A DNA stretch of 64,000 nucleotides from Kocuria rosea subsp. polaris (GTDB lineage Bacteria; Actinomycetota; Actinomycetes; Actinomycetales; Micrococcaceae): the NCBI RefSeq assembly GCF_001483755.1, contig NZ_LQBK01000038.1, positions 1-64,000 on the forward strand. Direction: 5' to 3'. Below, piece after piece: positions 45,174 through 53,714 of the stretch. A program made the position numbers and the translations under genes. Positions within the stretch are counted from its first letter, which is position 1. Every line of letters starts with the position of its first letter. A model generated the notes under the pieces. The model did not search any database. It worked only from the letters and a program-made list of their open reading frames with translations, and was not told the DNA's origin.

Positions 45174-45917
45174 TCAGTGGGCGCCCACGGCACGGGCGTG
45201 CCGGGCGGCCGCCTCGGCGCCCTGCGTCCAGCGCTCCCCGTGCCCGGGCAGCACGGTGTGCGCCCCGGTGGCGGCCACCGCGTCGAGGGAGTCCAGGGCC
45301 ACGGCGGAGTCCTTGGTCGCCGCGGCGGCGATGATCTGCGGGCCGCGCCGGCCGGTGTAGGGGTCCAGCGTCACGAGGGCGTCCCCGCTGAGGACGGCTC
45401 CCCGGTCGGGCAGGTCCAGGACGCAGTGCCCGTCCGTGTGGCCCGGGGTGTGCACCGCCACGGGCCGGCCGGGGACGGGCAGGGCCGTCCCGGTCTCGAG
45501 CGGTCGCAGCCCCCGGACGCCCTTGACCGAGAGGGCTCCGGCCGCCGCCATCCGCCCGAGCAGCGGCAGCGACCTCGGGTGCGTGACGGGGTAGAGGAAC
45601 CGGTTGCGCTCGGGCCGGTACCGGTAGGGGTGGGCGGCCAGGTGTGCGTCTCCCGCATGGCCCAGGACGGGCAGCTGCCACTGCTCCTGGGCGCGGCGGG
45701 CGAAGCCCACGTGGTCGAAGTGCGCGTGCGTGAGCACCAGGGCCCTGACCTCGTCGGGGCGCCGGCCCCGCTCCTCGAGCGCGGCGAGCAGCATGGGCCA
45801 CATGCTGGGCAGGCCGGCGTCCACGAGGGTGACGCCGTCCTCGTCCTCGACCAGGTAGCAGTTGACGTGGGCGTGGGTGATGCGGTGGATGCCGTCGGCC
45901 ACCTCGGGGGTGAACAT
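45174..45917 (-). CDS. MBL-fold metallohydrolase
   Basis: A 247-residue hydrolase with the metallo-beta-lactamase fold. THAHFDH (63-69) supplies metal ligands, with HTPGHTDGHCVL and the later SGDALV and PGHGERW contributing the rest. Substrate unknown; members include hydroxyacylglutathione- and mycothiol-related thioester hydrolases. ATG 45917 is preceded by GAGGAG. A palindrome overlaps the predicted transcription start. Confidence 0.91.
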   Translation of the reverse strand: MFTPEVADGIHRITHAHVNCYLVEDEDGVTLVDAGLPSMWPMLLAALEERGRRPDEVRALVLTHAHFDHVGFARRAQEQWQLPVLGHAGDAHLAAHPYRYRPERNRFLYPVTHPRSLPLLGRMAAAGALSVKGVRGLRPLETGTALPVPGRPVAVHTPGHTDGHCVLDLPDRGAVLSGDALVTLDPYTGRRGPQIIAAAATKDSAVALDSLDAVAATGAHTVLPGHGERWTQGAEAAARHARAVGAH

Positions 45918-45951
45918 GGGTCTCCTCACTCGATCAGGTCATGGCGCAGGT

Positions 45952-45975
45952 CACACGATCAGTGTGCTGATCATA
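45952..45975 (-). promoter_or_regulatory. Promoter -10 and overlapping operator of the MBL-fold gene
   Basis: On the minus strand TATGAT (45970-45975) is a consensus -10. Immediately downstream, across the expected start point, lie overlapping perfect inverted repeats CACAC-GATCA-GTGTG (45952-45966) and GATCAG-TGTG-CTGATC (45957-45972). A repressor bound there would block initiation. Confidence 0.55.
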
Positions 45976-46136
45976 CCTGGTGGTCCGCGGCACCGGTCCA
46001 CGACACCGGCCCGGGAAGGCCGCCGCCGGCGGGTGCTCCCGGTAGCATGGGTCCCACCACGGCCGCCGTCCACGGATCCCCCGGTCCGCCCGGAACAGGC
46101 CCTGGCCCCCCGGCCTGCCCCCCGAAAGGTCCCGCT

Positions 46137-46337
46137 GTGATCGACCAGCGCCCCGATGCCCTGCCCTCCGTGGAGATCGTCGCCGTCCCCTTCCACCGGT
46201 TCCGCCGGCACCGCTGGGCCATGACCTTCGTCCCGGCCGGCGGCAGCCCCGTCCGCCGCACGTTCCCGGACTTCCGGGACGCCGTGGCCGCCGCCCGCGC
46301 CCTGGCGCTGGAGCACCGGGCGCCCGTCGGCGTCTGA
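46137..46337 (+). CDS. Small uncharacterised protein
   Basis: A 66-residue protein (VIDQRPDALPSVEIVAVPFHRFRRHRWAMTFV...FRDAVAAARALALEHRAPVGV). GAAAGGT six bases before the GTG and a -10-like TAGCAT at about 46043-46048 support expression. The beta-strand then helix pattern suggests a small alpha/beta fold. No family recognised. Confidence 0.6.
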   Translation: MIDQRPDALPSVEIVAVPFHRFRRHRWAMTFVPAGGSPVRRTFPDFRDAVAAARALALEHRAPVGV

Positions 46338-46421
46338 GCTCCGCCCGGGCCGACCCCGGCAGACGCTGACCCGCCCGGCCCGCGCCGGGCGTCCGGGGCG
46401 TCCGGGAGGCCCAGGCCGGCG

Positions 46422-47120
46422 TCACTCGGCGAGCGCCTCCACGAGGACGTCGGCGACGGCCTGGCTCGACTGGGGGTTCTGCCCGGTGATCAGGTTGGCG
46501 TCGCGGATGACGTGGCTGGACCACGCGGGTCCGGTCTCCACGACGGCTCCCTTCTCCCGCAGCACGGTCTCCAGGAACCAGGGGGTGTTCTCCCCGGTGC
46601 CGCCGCCCAGCTCCTCCTCGTTGGTGAAGGCGGTGAGCCGGCGGCCGGCGAAGAGGAACGTCCCGTCGTCCTGGGCGCTGAGCAGCGCTGCGGGGCCGTG
46701 GCAGAACGGGGCGATGATCCGGCCGGCGCGGTCCGAGGCGGCCAGGATCCGGCCGAGCGAGGGGTCGTGGACGAGGTCCGCCATCGGGCCGTGCCCGCCG
46801 GGCAGCACCACGGCGTCGTAGTCGCTCTCGTCGACGTCGGCCAGGACGCGGGGCGCGGAGAGCTCCGCGTCGATGTCCTCCAGATAGGCGCGGAGCTCGT
46901 CGGCCCGCTCCTGTCCCCCGGCCGAGTCCGGGTCCAGGCTGACCCGGTCCACGGTCGGGCGGCGCCCGCCCGGGGTGGCGAGGTCGACCGTGTGCCCGGC
47001 CGCCCGCAGGGTCCGGTGGGCGACGACGAGCTCCTCCGCCCAGAAGCCGGTGGGGTGCTCGGTGCCGTCCCGCATGGTGAGGGAGTCGGCCGCCGAGGCG
47101 ATCAGCAGAACACGGGCCAT
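46422..47120 (-). CDS. DJ-1/PfpI family protein, Hsp31-like
   Basis: A 232-residue class I glutamine-amidotransferase-fold protein. The nucleophile elbow is APFCHGPAALL (Cys140), preceded by YDAVVLPGGHGPMADL and with GFWAEELVVAHRTL near the N-terminus, as in Hsp31/YhbO-type glyoxalase III or protein deglycase-like proteins. GAGGAG precedes the ATG. Probably stress related. Confidence 0.9.
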   Translation of the reverse strand: MARVLLIASAADSLTMRDGTEHPTGFWAEELVVAHRTLRAAGHTVDLATPGGRRPTVDRVSLDPDSAGGQERADELRAYLEDIDAELSAPRVLADVDESDYDAVVLPGGHGPMADLVHDPSLGRILAASDRAGRIIAPFCHGPAALLSAQDDGTFLFAGRRLTAFTNEEELGGGTGENTPWFLETVLREKGAVVETGPAWSSHVIRDANLITGQNPQSSQAVADVLVEALAE

Positions 47121-47192
47121 GATGGGTTGCTCCTCAACTGGTGTCTGTCCGGGGCGAACCGGTGTCCGTCCGGGCGGTCGGGGCCGGGGCGG

Positions 47193-48065
47193 TCAGCCCG
47201 CGGCGGTGAGCTCCTCGTCCGTGGCGTCGTCGAGCTCGAGCTCCGCGGCCCCCATGTTCTCCTCGAGGTGCTCGAGGGAGGCGGTGCCGGGGATGGGCAT
47301 CATCACCGGCGAGCGCCGGAGCAGCCAGGCGAGGGCGACCTGGGCGGTGCTGGCGCCGAGCCGCTGGGCGGCCCGGTCGACGGGCCCGCCCGGGCGGGCC
47401 AGTTCCCCGGCGGAGATCGGGGCCCAGGGGATGAAGCCGATGCCGTGCTCCGTGGCGTGGTCCAGGACGTCCTGGGAGGTGCGGTCGGTGAGGTTGTAGC
47501 GGTTCTGCACGGTGGAGACGGTGAAGTGCCGTCCGGCGCTCCGGAGCTGCTCCACGGTGACCTCGGACAGGCCCAGGGCCCTGACCTTGCCCTCCTGCTG
47601 GAGCTCCCGCAGGACGCCGAACTGCTCCTCGGCCGGGACGGCCGGGTCCACGCGGTGCAGCTGGAGCAGGTCGAGGGCGTCCGCCTTCAGCTTGCGCAGG
47701 CTCAGCTCGGTCTGCTGGCGGAGGTACTCGGGCCGCCCGAGCGGGGTCCACTGCCCGGGTCCGGTGCGGGCGAAGCCCACCTTGGTGGCGATGCGCACGC
47801 CCGGGGGGTAGGGGTGGAGGGCCTCGGCGATGATCTGCTCGCTGACGTCGGGGCCGTAGGCGTCGGCGGTGTCGATGAAGTCGACGCCGAGCTCCACGGC
47901 CCGGCGCACCAGGCGCACGGCGTTCGCGCGGTCGGCGGGCTCCCCCCACACGCCCTCCCCGACGATGCGCATGGCACCGAAGCCGAGCCGGTGGACGGTC
48001 CCGAGGTCCCGGAGCTCGATGGTGCGGGGCACGGTGCGGGCGGTGGTCCGGGTGTTTTCCGTCAT
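47193..48065 (-). CDS. Aldo/keto reductase
   Basis: A 290-residue NADPH-dependent (beta/alpha)8 reductase. Catalytic tetrad regions: [11 protein letters not shown] (Asp, Tyr), IATKVGFA (Lys) and LLQLHRVDP (His). The nucleotide-binding end is [26 protein letters not shown]. Substrate unknown. ATG 48065. It follows the DJ-1 gene in reverse order with 72 bases between, suggesting a carbonyl-stress pair. Confidence 0.92.
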   Translation of the reverse strand: MTENTRTTARTVPRTIELRDLGTVHRLGFGAMRIVGEGVWGEPADRANAVRLVRRAVELGVDFIDTADAYGPDVSEQIIAEALHPYPPGVRIATKVGFARTGPGQWTPLGRPEYLRQQTELSLRKLKADALDLLQLHRVDPAVPAEEQFGVLRELQQEGKVRALGLSEVTVEQLRSAGRHFTVSTVQNRYNLTDRTSQDVLDHATEHGIGFIPWAPISAGELARPGGPVDRAAQRLGASTAQVALAWLLRRSPVMMPIPGTASLEHLEENMGAAELELDDATDEELTAAG

Positions 48066-48161
48066 GCGACCCGCAACGAGTCCGCCCGCGGGCTTATTCC
48101 GCCCGGCGGCCCGGGGTGCCGATAGGCTGACCGGGATTCCGGCACGACCCAGGAGGTCTCC

Positions 48162-49052
48162 GTGGACCAGGACACCGGCGAGCACGACGGCGAGCGCGGC
48201 GAGCAGCGCTCCGGGCGGCGCACCGTGGTGATCACCGGGGCCAGCGACGGCATCGGTGCCGCCGCCGCCGGCGAGCTGACGCGGCGGGGGCACGACGTCG
48301 TCGTGGTCGGCCGCTCGGAGGAGAAGACCGCGGCGGTGGCCGGTCCGCTCGGGACCCGCCGCTTCACCGCCGACTTCGCGCGGCTCGACGACGTGCGCCG
48401 GCTGGCCCGGGAGCTGCAGGAGTCCGTCCCGCGGATCGACGTGCTGGTCAACAACGCCGGGGGGATCTTCGACCGCCGCGAGCTGACGCCCGACGGGCAC
48501 GAGCGGACGTGGCAGGTCAACCACCTGGGGCCCTACCTGCTCACCCGGCTGCTGCTGGACGGCCTCCTGGCGCACGGCGCGGCGGTGGTCAGCACCTCCA
48601 GCGTCGCGGCCCGGATCGGCCGGCTCTCGCCGGAGACCCTCGTGGACGGCCGGCGCTGGAGCCCGCAGCGGGCCTACGCGGACACCAAGCTCGCCAACCT
48701 CCTCTTCACCCGCGGACTCGACGGCCGGTACGGGGAGCAGGGGCTGGCCGCCGCGGCCTTCCACCCCGGCGGCGTGGCGACGAACTTCGCCTCGGGCACG
48801 AGCACCGCCCTGCGGTTCCTGTACCGCACCCGACCGGGCCGCCGGCTCATGCGGACCCCCGAGCAGGGCGCGGAGACCCTCGTCTGGCTGGCCGACGGCA
48901 CCGCCGGTCGGGACTGGCGCTCCAGGGGCTACTACGAGAACAGGAGACCGGCCCGTGTCCCGTCCCGGGCGGCCGACGACGCGCTCGCGGACGCCCTGTG
49001 GCAGCGCAGCGCCGAGCTCGTGGGGCTCACCCCGGGGCGTCCGGCCGGCTGA
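48162..49052 (+). CDS. Short-chain dehydrogenase/reductase
   Basis: A 296-residue [11 protein letters not shown] (25-32) binds NAD(P), NNAG at 97-100, catalytic Ser near 145, YADTK gives Tyr172 and Lys176. The N-terminal 20 residues are a polar extension. GTG start with AGGAGGT seven bases upstream; -10-like TAGGCT at 48123-48128. The last 26 bases overlap the convergent kinase-like gene. Confidence 0.92.
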   Translation: MDQDTGEHDGERGEQRSGRRTVVITGASDGIGAAAAGELTRRGHDVVVVGRSEEKTAAVAGPLGTRRFTADFARLDDVRRLARELQESVPRIDVLVNNAGGIFDRRELTPDGHERTWQVNHLGPYLLTRLLLDGLLAHGAAVVSTSSVAARIGRLSPETLVDGRRWSPQRAYADTKLANLLFTRGLDGRYGEQGLAAAAFHPGGVATNFASGTSTALRFLYRTRPGRRLMRTPEQGAETLVWLADGTAGRDWRSRGYYENRRPARVPSRAADDALADALWQRSAELVGLTPGRPAG

Positions 49053-49638
49053 GCACCAGGGCGTCGACCTTCGCCCAGAGCTGCTCGACCGTCCCGTCGT
49101 TGACGAGGGTCGCGGTGATCCAGCGCGGGTCGATGCCGGCCTCCGACGGGTGCGGGTCCTCATCGGCGGCCGCCCCGGGGCGCACCACGTGCACCACCCG
49201 GCCGCCCTCGGCCGTGATGGCGGCGGCCTCGACGTCGAAGCGCACGTCCGTGAACACGACCGGCCCGGCCAGCCGCCGGGCCGTCTCCAGGCCGCGGTCC
49301 GCCCAGACCGTCTCCCCGAAGACGGCCTTGCCGGCCTCGTTGCCGACCTTCTGCAGCAGCGTCCGGATCTCCCGGTGCACCGGGTCCCGCGCCTCGTCCT
49401 TGAGCAGACCCCAGTCCCCGCCCGCCTCCGCCAGCACGGTGCCGAGCCGCAGCGGCCTGCCGTCCCGGACGCCCACGAGGGGGTCGAGCTCGGCGAGGAA
49501 CAGCCGCAGCGGGTCGGCGAAGGCCACCCGGGCGTAGCCGTGGGCGGCCACGAGGCGGTCACCGCACGTGTCCTTGCCCGACTGCTTGCGCCCGTGCAGC
49601 CCGATCAGCCGCGGACGGGGGTCCGGTCCCTGCGCCAT
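49027..49638 (-). CDS. Deoxynucleoside-monophosphate kinase-like P-loop protein
   Basis: A 203-residue protein with the P-loop GRKQSGKDT (16-24), [29 protein letters not shown] and [21 protein letters not shown]. This is the pattern of phage-type dNMP kinases, often carried by phages and their host copies. ATG 49638. It ends inside the 3' end of the SDR gene on the other strand. A phage origin is possible but no other phage gene is near. Confidence 0.82.
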   Translation of the reverse strand: MAQGPDPRPRLIGLHGRKQSGKDTCGDRLVAAHGYARVAFADPLRLFLAELDPLVGVRDGRPLRLGTVLAEAGGDWGLLKDEARDPVHREIRTLLQKVGNEAGKAVFGETVWADRGLETARRLAGPVVFTDVRFDVEAAAITAEGGRVVHVVRPGAAADEDPHPSEAGIDPRWITATLVNDGTVEQLWAKVDALVLSRPDAPG

Positions 49639-49798
49639 GACGGGCCTCCTCCGCTCGTGCTCGCTAGCGCTCCAGCGTACGGACGGAGGGGCGGGCGCGC
49701 ACCGGTGCCGCGTGCGCCGGCTCCCTCGTGCCCCCGGCGCCCCGGAGGTCCGCGCAGGAACTGGCCGAAAGGCCATGTGCGATCGAGAACGCCCTCGA

Positions 49799-49804
49799 TA
49801 GAGT
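49799..49804 (+). promoter_or_regulatory. Possible -10 of the 34-residue peptide gene
   Basis: TAGAGT, 63 bases before the ATG. Immediately upstream ATCGAG-6 nt-CTCGAT (49782-49787 with 49794-49799) forms an inverted repeat in the promoter. The -35 is unclear. Confidence 0.35.
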
Positions 49805-49867
49805 GAGCCCGGGCCGGGCACCCCCCGCCGGGCCCGGGCACCCACCCATTCCCCGGAAGGAACTGTC

Positions 49868-49972
49868 ATGATCAGACTGGTCGGCGAGTTCGACGCGTTC
49901 TTCAACCCCAACTTCACGGCCATCCTCGGCATGTTCTTCGACCTGGTCCGCGCGGTGCTGCTCGGCGGCTGA
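49868..49972 (+). CDS. 34-residue hydrophobic peptide gene
   Basis: ATG at 49868, stop TGA at 49970-49972. The product begins MIRLVGEFDAFFNPNF and ends with an amphipathic stretch FTAILGMFFDLVRAVLLGG, rich in Phe, Leu and Val with few charges (two Arg, three acidic). GGAAGGA lies six bases before the ATG and a perfect 16-bp hairpin begins 19 bases after the stop, so the frame is expressed as a discrete unit. No leader cleavage motif, Cys or lanthionine precursors. Resemblance is only general, to short amphipathic peptides such as leaderless bacteriocins, modulins or small membrane-protein regulators. Function unknown. Confidence 0.7.
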   Translation: MIRLVGEFDAFFNPNFTAILGMFFDLVRAVLLGG

Positions 49973-49991
49973 GCCGCGGTCCACCACGCCC

Positions 49992-50028
49992 CGTCGGCGC
50001 CGCCGGACCTGCTCCGGCGGCGCCGACG
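49992..50028 (+). terminator. Terminator of the 34-residue peptide gene
   Basis: Perfect 16-bp stem (49992-50007 with 50013-50028), 5-nt loop. Confidence 0.85.
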
Positions 50029-50230
50029 TCGTCCCGGGCCGGGCGGCGACGTCGACCCGCGCCCTCGGCCGGGGCCGCGGCGGGCCGGGCGACGACGGCG
50101 GTGCGACCGCCGGCCCGCGCCGTGGGGCGGGCCCGGGAGTTCCCCGGGGTCTGCGCCGACTGCTACGTTCTGCGCATCAGGCACCCGGCGGAGCGGCCGC
50201 CACCGGTGCCCCGGCCCCGAGGAGGCTCTG

Positions 50231-50728
50231 GTGAGCCAGCACCACCACGTCGGCGGCGCCACCGGCATCGGCACCCGAGCCGTCGTCGTCCGCGGCGACC
50301 CGACCCTGCGCACCGAGCGGCGCACCGTCGTCGACGAGACCGACCGGACCGTCACGGTCGACGACGGCACCCGCTTCGCCAAGGCGACGGGTCTCGAACG
50401 ACGTGCCCCGGAGCCCGGCCCCGGTGAGCACGGGAGCGCGCCCGCCCCGACCCGCCTCGTCACCGAGGGACACCCCGAGTTCGAGCGGCTGTGGGCGGAC
50501 GCGGGGCTCAGCGCCTTCACCGACTCCGACCACGCCGCCTACGTCGAGGGGCTGATCGCGTCCAACCGGCTGGCCCGGCGCGGCGACGTGCACGCCCACT
50601 ACGACGTGGCCGCCATCATCGACGAGCTCGCCGCCCTGCACCCCGACCTCGAGGCCATCCCCGAGGACCTGTTCTGGGCGGTCGTCGACCGGCACGGCCG
50701 CGAGGAGGACCGGGACACCACCCCGTGA
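50231..50728 (+). CDS. Uncharacterised protein, member of a two-paralogue family (short form)
   Basis: A 165-residue soluble protein. An N-terminal beta-rich module (GTRAVVVRGDPTLRTERRTVVDETDRTVTVDDGTRFAKATGLE) precedes a low-complexity linker and a helical module (HYDVAAIIDELAALHPDLEAIPEDLFWAVVDRHGR). Both modules recur in the protein at 57613-58386. I recognise no domain. GAGGAGG precedes the GTG; -10-like TACGTT at 50164-50169 predicts a leader of about 54 nt. Confidence 0.75.
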   Translation: MSQHHHVGGATGIGTRAVVVRGDPTLRTERRTVVDETDRTVTVDDGTRFAKATGLERRAPEPGPGEHGSAPAPTRLVTEGHPEFERLWADAGLSAFTDSDHAAYVEGLIASNRLARRGDVHAHYDVAAIIDELAALHPDLEAIPEDLFWAVVDRHGREEDRDTTP

Positions 50729-50755
50729 CACCGTCGCCGGGACCTCCCGCCCGGC

Positions 50756-51346
50756 TCAGCGCAGGCGCCCGCCGGAGCGGCGGAGGTAGCAGCCCGCGCA
50801 CATCGACTCGTAGGACACCGCGACGCCGTCGATGGCCACCTGGTCGCCCTCGAAGACGGGCTCCCCGTCCACGGTCCGGGCGTTGAACATCGCCTTGGAC
50901 CCGCAGCGGCAGATCGTGCGCAGCTCCTCGACGGTGTGGGCCACGGCCAGCAGGCGGGCCGCGCCGGGGAACGCCTCCGTGCGGAAGTCCGTGCGCAGCC
51001 CGTAGGCGAGCACCGGCACGCCGTCCAGCACCGCGATGCGCAGCAGGTCGTCGACCTGCGCCGGGGTGAGGAACTGCGCCTCGTCGACCAGCAGGCAGTG
51101 CACCTGCCCGAACTGCTGCACGGTGGCCCGGAAGCGCCCGCGCACGGCGTCGTCCGGAGCCAGGAGCAGGTCGACCCGCCGCGACTCCCCCAGCCGAGAG
51201 ACCACGGTGTCCGCGCCCTTCGAGTCGACCGCCGGCTTGGCGACGAGGACCTTCTGGTCCCGCTCCTCGTAGTTGTGCGCGGCCTGGATCAGCACCGTGG
51301 ACTTCCCGGAGTTCATGGCCCCGTGACGGAAGTAGAGCTTCGCCAT
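50756..51346 (-). CDS. tdk: Thymidine kinase
   Basis: A 196-residue type II thymidine kinase of dTMP salvage. P-loop GAMNSGKST (9-17), the DEAQF magnesium-binding box, the thymidine-binding YGLRTDFRTEAFPG, and the zinc cysteines in ICRCGSK and SMCAGC. Length is normal. Confidence 0.95.
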   Translation of the reverse strand: MAKLYFRHGAMNSGKSTVLIQAAHNYEERDQKVLVAKPAVDSKGADTVVSRLGESRRVDLLLAPDDAVRGRFRATVQQFGQVHCLLVDEAQFLTPAQVDDLLRIAVLDGVPVLAYGLRTDFRTEAFPGAARLLAVAHTVEELRTICRCGSKAMFNARTVDGEPVFEGDQVAIDGVAVSYESMCAGCYLRRSGGRLR

Positions 51347-51512
51347 CAGCGTGCTCCGGCGGGACGGGAGGCGGGGGTGGTCATGCGGGTGCTCCTGGGG
51401 TCGTGCCGGGTGTTCGGTGGGCGGCGGGCAGCGCCGTGCGTGCCGGTGAACACCCTACGTCGGCCCCGCGCGGTGGCCGGCACCGCCGGGGGATCCCGCT
51501 AGCCTGGAGCCC

Positions 51513-52244
51513 ATGGGCTGGCACATCGGCACCTCCGGGTGGAGCTACGACCACTGGGAGCACGTCCTCTACCCCCCGGGCACTCCCCCGGCGAAGCGCC
51601 TGGAGCTCTACACCCGGGCCTTCGCCACCGTGGAGCTCAACGCGAGCTTCTACCGGTGGCCGCGCAGCGCCACCTTCGCCGGCTGGAACCGGCGGCTGCC
51701 GGAGGGCTTCCGGATGACGGTCAAGGCTCCCCGCGGACTGACGCACGCGAAGAAGCTCTACGCGCCCGAGACCTGGAGCCGGCGGATCTCGGAGTCCTGG
51801 CACGAGCTGCGGGACCGGCGCGGGGTGCTGCTCGTCCAGCTCCCGCCGGCGCAGGCCCGCGACGACGCGCGGCTCGACTGGTTCCTGGCCGGTCTGCCCG
51901 GCTGGCTCCCGGTCGCGGTCGAGTTCCGCCACGACAGCTGGGTGCACCCGGAGGTGTTCGAGCTCCTCCGGCGCCACGGGGCGGCCTACTGCGTGCTCAG
52001 CGGGGCCGGGCTGCCCTGCGTCCTGGAGGCCACGGCCCCGTTCGTCTACGTCCGCTTCCACGGCCCGGACCACCACCACCTCTACGCGGGCTCCTACTCG
52101 GACGAGGACCTGGCGTGGTGGGCGGAGCGGATCCGGGAGTGGGACCGCGACGGCCGCGAGGTGTACGCGTACTTCAACAACGACGGCGACGGCCACGCCG
52201 TGCGCAACGCCCTGACGCTGCGCGGGCTGCTCGACGGCGGCTGA
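51513..52244 (+). CDS. DUF72 (YecE-like) family protein
   Basis: A 243-residue TIM-barrel-like DUF72 protein: IGTSGWSYDHWEHVLYPPGTPPAKRLELYTRAFATVELNASFYRWP, VKAPRGLTHAKKL, LPVAVEFRHDSW and YAYFNNDGDGHAVRNA are all family signatures. Biochemical function unknown. ATG 51513 stands seven bases after TAGCCT (51500-51505) with no other leader, suggesting leaderless translation. Confidence 0.93.
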   Translation: MGWHIGTSGWSYDHWEHVLYPPGTPPAKRLELYTRAFATVELNASFYRWPRSATFAGWNRRLPEGFRMTVKAPRGLTHAKKLYAPETWSRRISESWHELRDRRGVLLVQLPPAQARDDARLDWFLAGLPGWLPVAVEFRHDSWVHPEVFELLRRHGAAYCVLSGAGLPCVLEATAPFVYVRFHGPDHHHLYAGSYSDEDLAWWAERIREWDRDGREVYAYFNNDGDGHAVRNALTLRGLLDGG

Positions 52245-52342
52245 GGAGCGGTCCGTGCCGGGTGCCCGGGCCGGAGCGCCCCGGCACGCACCGGCCGGGC
52301 ATAGGATCGGGCCATCACCGTCGAGCAGGACAGGAGCCGGAG

Positions 52343-52546
52343 ATGGACCGCTACCAGGAGCCCGCGGACCGCAACGAGGCCTACGCGGAGACGAGCCAGG
52401 AGAGGCTGGGCGTCCGCGACGAGGACTGGCTGACCGCCACCACGGACGAGAACAACAGGCGCGAGGGTGCCCGGCCCCAGGATGCGGGGGACGACGTCGT
52501 GCCCCCGGAGGACCCGGAGGACGGTCGCCCCGAGGACGACCGGTAG
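52343..52546 (+). CDS. Small acidic hydrophilic protein
   Basis: A 67-residue protein rich in Asp, Glu, Arg and Pro (MDRYQEPADRNEAYAETSQER...), likely disordered. AGGAG precedes the ATG; -10-like TAGGAT at 52301-52306. Its transcript probably runs into the repeat element and terminator at 52575-52668. No family recognised. Confidence 0.65.
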   Translation: MDRYQEPADRNEAYAETSQERLGVRDEDWLTATTDENNRREGARPQDAGDDVVPPEDPEDGRPEDDR

Positions 52547-52574
52547 CCGCCGTCCCGGTTTGCACTGCCCCGGC

Positions 52575-52637
52575 GACGTCTTCCACCATGGAAGGCCTGC
52601 CTCCGGCACCGGGAGGCGGAACGTGTTGAAGGCCCGG
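52575..52637 (+). repeat. Copy 1 of a two-copy intergenic element, candidate structured RNA
   Basis: 63 nt that align over their full length with 59702-59760. Structure: a 5-bp hairpin CTTCC-ACCAT-GGAAG, then the invariant GGCCTGCCTCCGGCAC, a GCCTCC/GGAGGC stem, a GAAC-TG-TG stretch and a closing GGCCCG. Its 3' end merges into a terminator stem. Confidence 0.55.
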
Positions 52638-52668
52638 ACCCTGCGCTCAGCGGAGGGGCCGGGCCTTC
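52628..52668. terminator. Terminator between the small acidic gene and dinB
   Basis: 10-bp perfect stem (52628-52637 with 52659-52668) and a 21-nt apical region that folds further. Convergent genes on both sides. Confidence 0.75.
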
Positions 52669-52699
52669 GCAGTGCTCGGGGCGGCTCGGGACCCGCCGG

Positions 52700-53263
52700 T
52701 CATCGGGTGTGCACGTACAGATCGCGCAGCAGGGCGATCTCCGCGCCGTGGTGGATCAGCTCGCGGTTGACGTGCAGGACCAGCGCGAGCATCGGCAGGT
52801 CCGCGTAGGGGCCCTCCTGCGGTCCGCAGGGGAGGGCCAGGTCCGCCTCCGACAGCGCGTGCACCCCGGAGGTCCACCGGTCGAACTCCCGGTCGAGCCG
52901 GGCCAGCGCCTCGTGGGCGGTGCCGGCGTACGCCCAGGACTGGTAGGAGGCCTCCGGGCCGGCGAAGTGCCCGTGGCTGCGCACCGCGAGGACGCCGACC
53001 ACGACGTGCGCCAGCCGCCAGGCGATGGTCGTGAACGGCGCGGGCACCGGTTCGGGATGGGCGAAGTCCAGCACGAGATCCCCGCCGCCCGTCTGCAGGG
53101 GCGTGCGCCGCTGCGTCCGTGGGTGGACCGTCCACGCGGTCCCGCCGGTGGGGTCGAAGAAGTACTCCTCGTCGGTGAGCCCGGCGAGACGGGGGCGCAG
53201 CTGGCCGGCCCAGTGCCGGTCGATCTGGTCGGCCGCGCAGGCGGCGACGTCGAGTTCGGTCAT
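52700..53263 (-). CDS. DinB family protein
   Basis: A 187-residue four-helix-bundle DinB-like protein. Metal-site histidines are in AWRLAHVVVGVLAVRSHGHF and VLHVNRELIHHGAEIALLRDLY. Members include mycothiol-dependent enzymes (maleylpyruvate isomerase-like); given MshC in this genome that role is possible. Start with GAGAGG upstream. May be the last gene of the terC-headed unit. Confidence 0.88.
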   Translation of the reverse strand: MTELDVAACAADQIDRHWAGQLRPRLAGLTDEEYFFDPTGGTAWTVHPRTQRRTPLQTGGGDLVLDFAHPEPVPAPFTTIAWRLAHVVVGVLAVRSHGHFAGPEASYQSWAYAGTAHEALARLDREFDRWTSGVHALSEADLALPCGPQEGPYADLPMLALVLHVNRELIHHGAEIALLRDLYVHTR

Positions 53264-53297
53264 GGCGATTCCTCTCCGTTCGGGGCGGCGCCCGCGG

Positions 53298-53597
53298 CTA
53301 CGGCAGGTCGCTGTAGCCGACCTCGTACTCGGTCACGTCCAGGACGCGCGAGCCCGAGGTGGCGGCGGCACGCTCCCGGATCCGTTCCACGGTCTGCCGG
53401 GTGGCGGCCAGGGCCGCTGCGTCCGCCCAGAAGGTGATCGAGACGGACCGGCCGGTGGTCCGCTCCACCAGGCTCAGGGATCCTCGGTACCCGTGCAGCG
53501 CCTGGATGCCCGGAAGGACCTCGGAGCGCAGCGCGTCCAGGCCGGAGTCGTAGTCCTCCGGATAGGCACCCTCGTAGGTGCTGACCCGTGCGTACAT
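53298..53597 (-). CDS. Antibiotic biosynthesis monooxygenase (ABM)-like domain protein
   Basis: A 99-residue dimeric alpha/beta-barrel-like protein: MYARVSTYEGAYPEDYDSGL, VLPGIQALHGYRGSLSLVERTTGRSVSITFWADAAALAAT, ending DVTEYEVGYSDLP. ABM-fold proteins act on quinones or heme, or have no known function. ATG 53597 with AGGAGG upstream. Confidence 0.82.
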   Translation of the reverse strand: MYARVSTYEGAYPEDYDSGLDALRSEVLPGIQALHGYRGSLSLVERTTGRSVSITFWADAAALAATRQTVERIRERAAATSGSRVLDVTEYEVGYSDLP

Positions 53598-53714
53598 CGT
53601 CGGCCTCCTCCCGCCGGTGCGGACAGGATACGCACCGGGCGGGGCCGGGCACCACCGGTCCCCGGCACGGGCGGCGTGGGCACGCGCCGGCGCTCCCGGG
53701 CCCTGCACGTCGGC

